IMG/VR virus record: IMGVR_UViG_3300042355_000114
Coordinates: 1-25,493 of that record
Length of the DNA stretch: 25,493 nt
Direction: 5' to 3' (one strand)
Origin: a virus
Below are positions 12,423-17,886 of the stretch, one piece after another (positions within the stretch are counted from its first letter, which is position 1; each line of letters starts with the position of its first letter). The notes beneath the pieces were generated by a model. The model was not told the origin of the DNA. It saw only the letters and a list, made by a program, of their open reading frames with translations, and did no database searches. The position numbers and the translations under genes were made by a program.

Positions 12423-14008
12423 TGGTTCCATGTCCTTTTTAGTACGGTAAAAAAACGGCCTTCACGCTTAAATTCAACGGCGCTCGGTGGCCTGCCCTCG
12501 GTCATTTGCTGGGCCATCTGGTGCAGTTCCGATACCCCATAGTCCAGCGTGACGCCTGCCTGATGGGCAACCTCGGCCAGCAGCCTGCGCGACTTTTCGC
12601 CTGCGTACCCGTCGTGCGTCACTGCCAGATATTCGGTCACTGGCGGGTCTGACAGACCACCGTAGTACGTCACGCTCAACATCTCCCGGCCACTGGCTCG
12701 GCTTATATGCTTGCGCCATGTCCAGCTACTGACTTCCAAGTCAGTACCGTCCTGCCCCATAATGTCCAGATTGTGCAGGCGCAGCGCGGGGCGCTCGGGT
12801 TCGGGGAATGCCTCACCACAAGCCGGGCAGACCCTCACCGATAAGGCGCAGATTTCCTGACAGTGGTCACACACCTTCACCGGCGCTTCGCCCTGCTTGT
12901 CTCCCTTCTTTGGTGGTGGTCGTACGGCAGTGATTGGCCCATGCTGTTCCACCACGCCAGCAAAGTCTAGGACTAGGCAGTCAGTCTTACCCGGCGCGAT
13001 CCGCAGGCCACGCCCGGCCATCTGCACATACAAGCCGGGACTCATGGTTGGCCTCAGCATAGCTATCAGATCAATCCCAGGCGCGTCGAAACCCGTTGTC
13101 AATACGTTGGCATTGGTTAAGGCCCGAATGCGCCCCTGCTTAAAGTCGGTCAGGATGCGGTCACGTTCATTGCTTGGCGTCTCGCCGGTCACGCATTCAG
13201 TGTTGATGCCTTGGGCTTGCAATGCGGTGGCAATATGCTGGGCATGGGCAACCCCGGCGCAAAATATCAACCAAGACCGGCGCTCGGCCCCCAGGCGCAC
13301 TATCTCAGCAGCCACCTTTCGGTTTTTGTCGGTGGTGTCCACCGCAGCCTGTAATTCGGCCTCGATGTACTCGCCGCCACGCTTATGCACCCCGTCCACT
13401 TCCAACTTGGTGGTGGTAAGTTTGCTTCTCAGGGTTGATAGAAACCCTTTGTGAATGAGTTCCTCAATGCTCACCGGCTCAATCAAGGCGTCGAATATGG
13501 CGGGTTTGTCGGTAATGTATCCGTGGCCCAGGCGGTAAGGCGAGGCGGTCAGGCCTATCACCCTCACGTTCGGATTTGTCCGATAGATGTCCGATAGAAG
13601 TGTCCGATAGCCGCCTTCATCCTTGTGGCTCACCAGATGAGCCTCATCTATGATAACCAAGTCAACATGGCCTATTTCCTTGGCCTTGTTCCTGACAGAT
13701 TGGATGCCTGCGAAGGTTATCGGTTCGCCCAATTCTTTCTGGCGCAACCCGGCAGAGTAAATGCCCATTGGCGCGTTGGGCCAGTGTTGGCGCATCTTTT
13801 CGGCGTTCTGCTCAATAAGTTCGCGCACATGGGTCAGCATCAAGATGCGAGTTTCGGGCCAAGATTGCAGCGCGTCCTTGCACAAGGCGGCAATGATGTG
13901 AGACTTACCTGACCCGGTTGGCAGCACCAAACAAGGGTTGCCGGTGTTGCCTGCCTCGAACCATGCGTAAAGTTGATCGATGGTGCGGGTTTGGTAGTCA
14001 CGGAGCAT
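12419..14008 (-). CDS. SF2 DEAD/DEAH-box helicase with zinc-finger insert
   Basis: The product is 529 residues if it starts at the ATG at 14008, which has GGGGGA upstream and shares one base with the methyltransferase stop (TGATG). Counting from one codon earlier, a TTG, motif I is PTGSGKS at 31-37, motif II DEAH at 122-125, motif III LTASP at 154-158 and motif VI QMAGRGLR at 330-337, all intact. At 381-398 CDHC and CPAC form a zinc ribbon; the C-terminal 130 residues are a separate domain not recognised. The family includes ResIII/RecQ-like phage helicases that act in replication initiation or recombination. Its neighbours, methyltransferase, Cas4-like nuclease and VRR nuclease, fit DNA processing. 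Restriction-enzyme R-subunit origin is possible but no nuclease or specificity part is present. Confidence 0.9.
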   Translation of the reverse strand: MLRDYQTRTIDQLYAWFEAGNTGNPCLVLPTGSGKSHIIAALCKDALQSWPETRILMLTHVRELIEQNAEKMRQHWPNAPMGIYSAGLRQKELGEPITFAGIQSVRNKAKEIGHVDLVIIDEAHLVSHKDEGGYRTLLSDIYRTNPNVRVIGLTASPYRLGHGYITDKPAIFDALIEPVSIEELIHKGFLSTLRSKLTTTKLEVDGVHKRGGEYIEAELQAAVDTTDKNRKVAAEIVRLGAERRSWLIFCAGVAHAQHIATALQAQGINTECVTGETPSNERDRILTDFKQGRIRALTNANVLTTGFDAPGIDLIAMLRPTMSPGLYVQMAGRGLRIAPGKTDCLVLDFAGVVEQHGPITAVRPPPKKGDKQGEAPVKVCDHCQEICALSVRVCPACGEAFPEPERPALRLHNLDIMGQDGTDLEVSSWTWRKHISRASGREMLSVTYYGGLSDPPVTEYLAVTHDGYAGEKSRRLLAEVAHQAGVTLDYGVSELHQMAQQMTEGRPPSAVEFKREGRFFTVLKRTWNQ

Positions 14009-14885
14009 CAAAGTCCCCCAAGGAGTCGGTAGGCGGCAGCTGCTTGGAGCGGGACTTGCGCGTTACCCAATCCTTTGAGTCGGTGAACCCGATTGGGAAT
14101 CCCATCAGATGTTCTACCCACTGAGGGTTCAATCGCCCACCATCCTTCTCCACTGCCCAATCCAGCATATCCATGCGGCTCTTGCCGTCCTTGCGTATCA
14201 TTTGTCTCCCCCCCCCCTTGTGAATACGGGCCGTTGGCGTAGGCCACATCCGCACATAACCCGCAAGGCCAAGCATTGAGCTCGACCCGTCCTCGTTCTT
14301 CCTGCGAACCGTCCCCGTACTGGTCTGGAAATGTTTTCCGTGTTTCGCTCGGCGCTCCAGTTCGGGATCTGAGCTCGTCGGCGTAGGTAGCCAAGAGAAA
14401 CCATCTGTCTCTGTGATGCGGCGCTCCGACATCGGATGCGCGTATGCAAAGCCACCTTGTGTCATACCCCAGCGAGGCCAAGTCTCCAAGTACGGTTCCG
14501 AGTCCGTTAGAAAGGATTGCTGATACGTTCTCCAAGAACAACTGTTTTGGTCGTACCACGCTAGCGATTCGCAAGACTTCACGGTAAAGACCTGATCGGG
14601 TTCCATCAGATACGCCTGCTTGCTTTCCAGCGACACTAATGTCTTGGCAAGGGAATCCCGCATGAATAATGTCCACGATGCCGGTGTACTCGGATGGATC
14701 AAACAATTGAACATCCCCCTCCCACACTCGCAAGCCGGGGAACCATCCGTCTGCTGCGCGTTCTCTGAGGATTTGACAGGCATAGGCATCCCACTCAACA
14801 GCGACAACTGGGGTGTGTCCAAGGATGAGGTCGGCAAGGAGTCCACCGCCGTGACCTGCAAAAAGGTGCATGGTTCTTGTTTCAT
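13998..14885 (-). CDS. Overlapping second-frame gene within the methyltransferase gene (possible dual coding)
   Basis: This is an intact 295-codon frame on the same strand as the methyltransferase, shifted so that its codons begin at the second base of methyltransferase codons. Its ATG follows GGGGTGA by three bases, right after the Cas4-like stop. The product is not random-looking: SCSWRTYQQSFLTDSEPYLE (115-134), WPRWGMTQGGFAYAHP, then two WLPTPT/MWPTPT units (165-170 and 213-218), and at the end RLNPQWVEHLMGFPIGFTDS (251-270). From memory, proteins with repeated WPTP units and a terminal LNPxWVEWLMGFPxGWTD are abundant in phages and prophages and annotated as hypothetical. Whether it is translated is unknown; it may be a side effect of constrained methyltransferase codons. 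It overlaps the helicase start by eleven bases. Confidence 0.45.
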   Translation of the reverse strand: MKQEPCTFLQVTAVDSLPTSSLDTPQLSLLSGMPMPVKSSENAQQTDGSPACECGRGMFNCLIHPSTPASWTLFMRDSLAKTLVSLESKQAYLMEPDQVFTVKSCESLAWYDQNSCSWRTYQQSFLTDSEPYLETWPRWGMTQGGFAYAHPMSERRITETDGFSWLPTPTSSDPELERRAKHGKHFQTSTGTVRRKNEDGSSSMLGLAGYVRMWPTPTARIHKGGGRQMIRKDGKSRMDMLDWAVEKDGGRLNPQWVEHLMGFPIGFTDSKDWVTRKSRSKQLPPTDSLGDFDAP

Positions 14886-14913
14886 GTTTCACCCCACTAC
14901 CCTTCCATCCCAC
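14008..14913 (-). CDS. Cytosine-C5 DNA methyltransferase (Dcm-like)
   Basis: A protein of up to 301 residues. Counting from the ATG at 14913: motif I MHLFAGHGGG at 15-24, motif IV GFPCQDIS with catalytic C89, motif VI ENV at 128-130, motif VIII around HHRDR at 166-170, a variable target-recognition region about 175-255, and motif X GLGNAQVP at 281-288. It would transfer a methyl group from S-adenosylmethionine to C5 of cytosine in a short site, protecting phage DNA from restriction. No matching restriction enzyme is seen. The start is uncertain: ATG 14913 has GGAAAGAG upstream, GTG 14892 makes a GTGA overlap with the preceding stop, and ATG 14871 directly opens motif I. The gene is overlapped for nearly its whole length by another frame (13998-14885) and contains a G10 tract. 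Confidence 0.9.
   Translation of the reverse strand: MGWKGSGVKHETRTMHLFAGHGGGLLADLILGHTPVVAVEWDAYACQILRERAADGWFPGLRVWEGDVQLFDPSEYTGIVDIIHAGFPCQDISVAGKQAGVSDGTRSGLYREVLRIASVVRPKQLFLENVSAILSNGLGTVLGDLASLGYDTRWLCIRASDVGAPHHRDRWFLLATYADELRSRTGAPSETRKTFPDQYGDGSQEERGRVELNAWPCGLCADVAYANGPYSQGGGETNDTQGRQEPHGYAGLGSGEGWWAIEPSVGRTSDGIPNRVHRLKGLGNAQVPLQAAAAYRLLGGL
14208..14217 (-). repeat. G10 homopolymer inside the methyltransferase gene
   Basis: Ten consecutive C on the plus strand, ten G on the coding strand, encode the SQGGGE segment of the methyltransferase and, in the other frame, HKGGGR. Runs of this length slip during replication and are the classic switch of phase-variable methyltransferases in bacteria. 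A change of one base here would fuse the N-terminal part of one frame to the C-terminal part of the other or to the third frame. Confidence 0.85.
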
Positions 14914-15902
14914 TCTTTCCGCAACGCCATAACCTGCGGATCAGCAGCCACGCAGGCCGCAGCATTAGCCAGCAGTTCCTTTGACCCATACACCCCCTCA
15001 CCCGGCTCACCGTTGGCAATGCCTTGTCCTTCAATCTCATAGACTGCCACCCAATCGCTTGGCCCTTCCAAGCGTTTCCACGGCACCAAGTCAGGATGGA
15101 TAACGTGAGACTCGCAGCCTGTAAGTTGCGCGTCAGTTGGCACAATGGCGTCCCACTTGGCGCAGTGCCATGTCGAATCAGACAATGGCGTGATGTGGGC
15201 GCAGGTACGGCAGTTGACCTGCTTTGTGGTCTTTGACCCGTGGCAGAAGTCATGGCCTGCACACATCTTGCATTCAAACCAAGTCGGGTCAGTGCTTATC
15301 GGTGGTGGCAGGCGGTCAGTCAGCGCCAGCCTTTGGCCCTTGTCAATTGCCTTGATGGCATGGTCACGGTCATACTCCAGCCGCTCGGTGTAGATGCGGT
15401 CATCGTCTTTGCAGACGGCAACATACAAGGCGCGTTTCAGTTCAGTGCCGTGCATATAGACCTGACATTGGGTGTAGTGCTGGGGCTTAGACTTTGCCAC
15501 GCCATTCTTCTCTAAGTCATTGAATGACTTCAGCGAATGGGTCTTGAACTCCAGAACGTGTTCAGTCTTTGGCGCACCCAGCACACCCTTGCCAATACCG
15601 TCTAGGCTCCCGCTAACGTGACTGCCAAAGTTCACCCGGCGCTGGGTTCCTGATACGCTCATGCCAATAGCGCGGAGATCGCTGATGATTTGCGCTTCCT
15701 CATTGAAACCACGCCGGAACAGTCGCAGGATCCTGCCTTGGAACTTCTCAACCACCGCCCAGCGAAACGACAGCCAAAGCCAGCGTTCGCAGTGATGGCC
15801 CAACGTACTGCAACCCATGTGAGCGCGGGGCTTCTCGGCTCTTGATTGATGGGCGGAGTCAATCAATGAAGTTATGGTAATCTCTGGCTCTGGTATTTGC
15901 AC
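14889..15902 (-). CDS. Cas4/RecB-like PD-(D/E)xK exonuclease with Fe-S cluster motif
   Basis: The gene encodes 337 residues from a GTG start with CAGGAG eight bases upstream. C31 and C38 (CSTLGHHCERWLWL) lie near the N-terminus; the nuclease core shows SGSLDGIG with D101, VLEFKTH with E118 and K120, and QHYTQCQVYMH at 141-151; then CKMCAGHDFC at 211-220 and CRTC at 231-234 give a Cys cluster. One N-terminal and three downstream Cys around a RecB-type nuclease are the hallmark of Cas4/AddB-type 4Fe-4S nucleases. It would resect DNA ends for recombination. The second Cys pair and C247 may form a zinc site. Next genes upstream are DUF669 and Sak4-like, supporting a recombination role. Its stop overlaps possible methyltransferase starts. 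Confidence 0.78.
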   Translation of the reverse strand: MQIPEPEITITSLIDSAHQSRAEKPRAHMGCSTLGHHCERWLWLSFRWAVVEKFQGRILRLFRRGFNEEAQIISDLRAIGMSVSGTQRRVNFGSHVSGSLDGIGKGVLGAPKTEHVLEFKTHSLKSFNDLEKNGVAKSKPQHYTQCQVYMHGTELKRALYVAVCKDDDRIYTERLEYDRDHAIKAIDKGQRLALTDRLPPPISTDPTWFECKMCAGHDFCHGSKTTKQVNCRTCAHITPLSDSTWHCAKWDAIVPTDAQLTGCESHVIHPDLVPWKRLEGPSDWVAVYEIEGQGIANGEPGEGVYGSKELLANAAACVAADPQVMALRKEWDGRVVG

Positions 15903-15934
15903 GGTGTTTTCTCCTGTTAGTTGTTGCTCATGTT

Positions 15935-15965
15935 GACCCCGCCGTTAAAAGCGGGGTCTTTTTTT
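15935..15965 (+). terminator. Strong rho-independent terminator, plus orientation
   Basis: GACCCCGC (15935-15942) and GCGGGGTC (15951-15958) make a perfect 8-bp stem with an 8-base loop, followed by seven T (15959-15965). It is a textbook terminator for plus-strand transcripts, yet the genes on both sides are on the minus strand and no plus-strand gene is seen upstream. It may block antisense transcription into the DUF669 end of the operon. On the minus strand the same hairpin has no T-run; there it could stabilise the mRNA of 15968-16456. Confidence 0.7.
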
Positions 15966-15967
15966 GC

Positions 15968-16456
15968 TTATTTTTTAGCCCAAGGCGGCGCGCTCTTCGC
16001 AGCAGGCGCACCAGCAGCAGGCCCAATAGGCTTGAACGGGGCTACAGCAGCCGGTGTCACGCCACCCAAGGCACGGTAGCCTTTGATCTCATTCCCGGCG
16101 TACTCACCCGTTTTGACCACCAGCTTGATGCCAAGGTTGCCGCCAATCAGTTGGTCAGTGTCCTGCACCTTTGCCAAGCCAATGGCTCGCATGATCTCGC
16201 CAAGCTGCTGGCGTCCGATCTCTTCCGCCTTAGTGCTGGCGTTCTTGATGTTGAGATTGCCAAAGATAACCCGGCCCTGATGCGACGGGCCGGTGATGGT
16301 GTACTTGACAGCAATGTACTTGCCGTCTCCAGCCTTGGTAGCCTTGATCTCAGCGCCTGTGATGCTGGAGTTGTACCAGCCCTCAGGCAATGGCTCAAAG
16401 TTGGAGGTGGAAACGGGCAGCGAGTCAACGCTGAATTCTTCGTCGAGGAAAGCCAT
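15968..16456 (-). CDS. DUF669-family phage protein, probable ssDNA-binding/recombination partner
   Basis: The product is 162 residues starting MAFLDEEFSVDSLPVSTSNF, with AAGGAA before the ATG. Residues 18-125 match the DUF669 pattern: FEPLPEGWYNSSITGAEIKA, then GDGKYIAVKYTITGPSHQGR, FGNLNIKNAS, AEEIGRQQLGEIMRAIGL and the final strand GYRALGG. The last 35 residues are a flexible Ala/Pro tail ending PPWAKK. In many phages DUF669 genes lie beside Sak4/AAA_24 ATPases and nucleases and are believed to act as single-strand-binding proteins in recombination or replication; that is family context, not proof. Both neighbours of this type are in the same operon. A strong hairpin follows the gene. Confidence 0.8.
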   Translation of the reverse strand: MAFLDEEFSVDSLPVSTSNFEPLPEGWYNSSITGAEIKATKAGDGKYIAVKYTITGPSHQGRVIFGNLNIKNASTKAEEIGRQQLGEIMRAIGLAKVQDTDQLIGGNLGIKLVVKTGEYAGNEIKGYRALGGVTPAAVAPFKPIGPAAGAPAAKSAPPWAKK

Positions 16457-16458
16457 GA

Positions 16459-16833
16459 TTATTCCTTTGTGATAGTGAAAGTGGGGCGTCCAGGGGTGGA
16501 CGTAATAGCACCAATCAGAGGCCCGGTCACGGCGTCAGCGGCCGCGCTCCATGCCTTTGCATTGATTTCGGGCTTCCAGCGGAAAAGGCTGGAAAGGTGT
16601 TCGGACAGACCAGCTTCAGCGGCCAGCATCTGGAGTTTATCGGCGTCAATCTTTTTGTTGATGCGGCCCTCGGTCTTGATGACGTAACCGTCAATGGCGT
16701 GTTTGACAGTGCCATCCAAGTCCTTTGGTATGCCGAAAGTCTCGACCATCAGGTCTTCCAGTTCCCGGCGCTCGGCAACTGCCGTGGCTTCTAATTTTTT
16801 GGCGTCAAGCCAGCGTTGATATAAAGTGTTCAT
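16459..16833 (-). CDS. Conserved phage recombination-operon protein (DUF7173-like)
   Basis: A 124-residue protein starting MNTLYQRWLDAKKLEATAVA. Residues 1-35 form a charged helix; residues 45-65 are strands with DGYVIKTEGRINKKID; residues 66-92 read KLQMLAAEAGLSEHLSSLFR followed by WKPEIN, and the end is a strand PGRPTFTITKE. The SLFRWKPEIN and PGRPxFxITKE motifs recur in a family I remember as DUF7173, always in this operon position. It is small, soluble and of unknown function. It overlaps the preceding gene by ATGA and lies two bases from DUF669, so it may belong to the same complex. Confidence 0.72.
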   Translation of the reverse strand: MNTLYQRWLDAKKLEATAVAERRELEDLMVETFGIPKDLDGTVKHAIDGYVIKTEGRINKKIDADKLQMLAAEAGLSEHLSSLFRWKPEINAKAWSAAADAVTGPLIGAITSTPGRPTFTITKE

Positions 16834-17111
16834 TGGGTGTACTCCAGTGCTTGCAGTTTGCTGATCTTTTCGTTGATTTGGTAGATTGACTTTGCAAAAT
16901 CATCTTGCGCTTTTTGTTTGAGAGCCTGCAAGGCCGCGATCTTTTGAGCGGTAGGATCGTAGTTTTCAGGCGCGTCAAACTCAACTTCTTGTTGACCGAC
17001 ATAAGTGCGGTCTTCGGTGTCATCCATCTTGAATGAGGCAATTCTGTATTGCCCTTCTTCTTCCCACTCAAACTTTTGATAATGGACATGGGCCATGATT
17101 TTGATCTTCAT
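16830..17111 (-). CDS. Hypothetical coiled-coil protein in the recombination operon
   Basis: The product is 93 residues starting MKIKIMAHVHYQKFEWEEEG. The first half is beta-strand-like and acidic (YRIASFKMDDTEDRTYVGQQ); the second half (55-93) is a helix with regular hydrophobic spacing (KIAALQALKQKAQDDFAKSI and following), likely a coiled coil. It overlaps the stop of the Sak4-like gene and the start of the next by ATGA. A second ATG at residue 6 is possible. No family recognised; the tight coupling suggests a partner of the neighbouring recombination proteins. Confidence 0.65.
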   Translation of the reverse strand: MKIKIMAHVHYQKFEWEEEGQYRIASFKMDDTEDRTYVGQQEVEFDAPENYDPTAQKIAALQALKQKAQDDFAKSIYQINEKISKLQALEYTQ

Positions 17112-17773
17112 GCCACACCCCCGATTTTGTTGATGATCTCGCCCAGGTCAGGCGCTTCCCAGCCACCCAGCTTGCCGCTACGGTCTTTGGCAAGCCACAG
17201 GCCGTCGCTGTCGCACATCAAGGCGCGTTGGGTATTGCCCTCGGCGTCCTTCTCAACCCGCAGCGCCAAGACCTCATCAAAGAAATAGGGCAAAGCCTGC
17301 CCGGTCTTGATACCCGGCATGGAAGGCGAATACAGCACCCGGCCCATTTCATCCTGAGTCTTCTCCAGCTTGGCTGTCATCAGGACATGGCGTCCGGGCA
17401 GGTCACGGAAGGCCCGAATAATGTCGGCCATCTGTTCCTGCATTGCGCCATAGGCAGCGCGTGGGTCTTTGTTGACCTTTTTTTCGTGATTCAGACAAAC
17501 TTCTGCAATCTCCGAGATAGAGTCCAGCGCCACTGATTTGTGGTCTGAATCCGCTACCCAAGCGTAAGCCTCACGCAAGTCTTCCATGCTGGTGATCTCC
17601 AGATACGGCAGGTCAGCGTCCTGTAAAGACAGCAACCCACCTTCAGCAGACAGAACCACGGGATGCGGTAAAGTCTTAATCAAGCTGGTCTTGCCAGCCC
17701 CTGCTTGCCCGTAGACAAGCAGCTTGACACCGTTGGCTGCAAGGCCGCCAGTACGTTTTAACGAAATAGCCAT
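17108..17773 (-). CDS. Sak4-like RecA-fold ATPase (AAA_24 family)
   Basis: The protein has 221 residues from the ATG at 17773, which has TTAGGAGAG at ideal distance; in-frame codons further up to 17845 lie in the promoter region and are not used. Walker A is GQAGAGKTS at 22-30, Walker B-like SVALDSIS at 80-87 with D84, and a sensor segment is HVLMTAKLEK at 129-138. This size and motif set fit the phage ATP-binding family AAA_24, which includes Sak4 single-strand annealing/RecA-like recombinases. It is the first gene of the leftward operon, followed by DUF669 and a Cas4-like nuclease, a frequent phage recombination set. It probably works on single-stranded DNA in recombination-dependent replication. 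Other P-loop phage proteins of unknown role are the main alternative. Confidence 0.82.
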   Translation of the reverse strand: MAISLKRTGGLAANGVKLLVYGQAGAGKTSLIKTLPHPVVLSAEGGLLSLQDADLPYLEITSMEDLREAYAWVADSDHKSVALDSISEIAEVCLNHEKKVNKDPRAAYGAMQEQMADIIRAFRDLPGRHVLMTAKLEKTQDEMGRVLYSPSMPGIKTGQALPYFFDEVLALRVEKDAEGNTQRALMCDSDGLWLAKDRSGKLGGWEAPDLGEIINKIGGVA

Positions 17774-17823
17774 GTTGGCTCTCCTAAGTTGCGCTTCCGT
17801 CTGTAACTCAGTTCGAAGCGTGG

Positions 17824-17853
17824 TTGCAGTGTAGCACAGGATCATGGTACAGT
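17824..17853 (+). promoter_or_regulatory. Putative promoter of the primase-helicase gene
   Basis: TTGCAG at 17824-17829 and TACAGT at 17848-17853 are separated by 18 bases, close to the sigma-70 pattern. Transcription would start near 17860, giving a leader of about 27 bases before the ATG at 17887. It occupies the same DNA as the opposite promoter. Confidence 0.5.
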
Positions 17854-17858
17854 GTCAA
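17828..17858 (-). promoter_or_regulatory. Putative promoter of the leftward recombination operon
   Basis: On the minus strand a consensus TTGACA (17853-17858) and TACACT (17828-17833), preceded by TGC as in extended -10 promoters, are 19 bases apart. The leader to the Sak4-like ATG would be about 48 bases. The spacer is slightly long, which the extended -10 may offset. Confidence 0.5.
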
Positions 17859-17886
17859 CAACTTTATGACGAAAGATGATAAATAA

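Noticed and set aside
12897-13454. Plus-strand frame of 185 codons opposite the helicase
   Set aside because: Antisense to conserved helicase motifs, low-complexity composition and no start signals; judged a shadow.
14198-14455. Third open frame (85 codons) inside the methyltransferase region
   Set aside because: Short, no good start and no recognisable motif, unlike the 295-codon second frame; likely chance in GC-rich DNA.
12419-15902. Restriction-modification system made of methyltransferase, helicase and nucleases
   Set aside because: The helicase lacks R-subunit nuclease and specificity parts, the Cas4-like and VRR-NUC proteins match phage recombination families, and the gene order fits replication; a lone protective methyltransferase is simpler.
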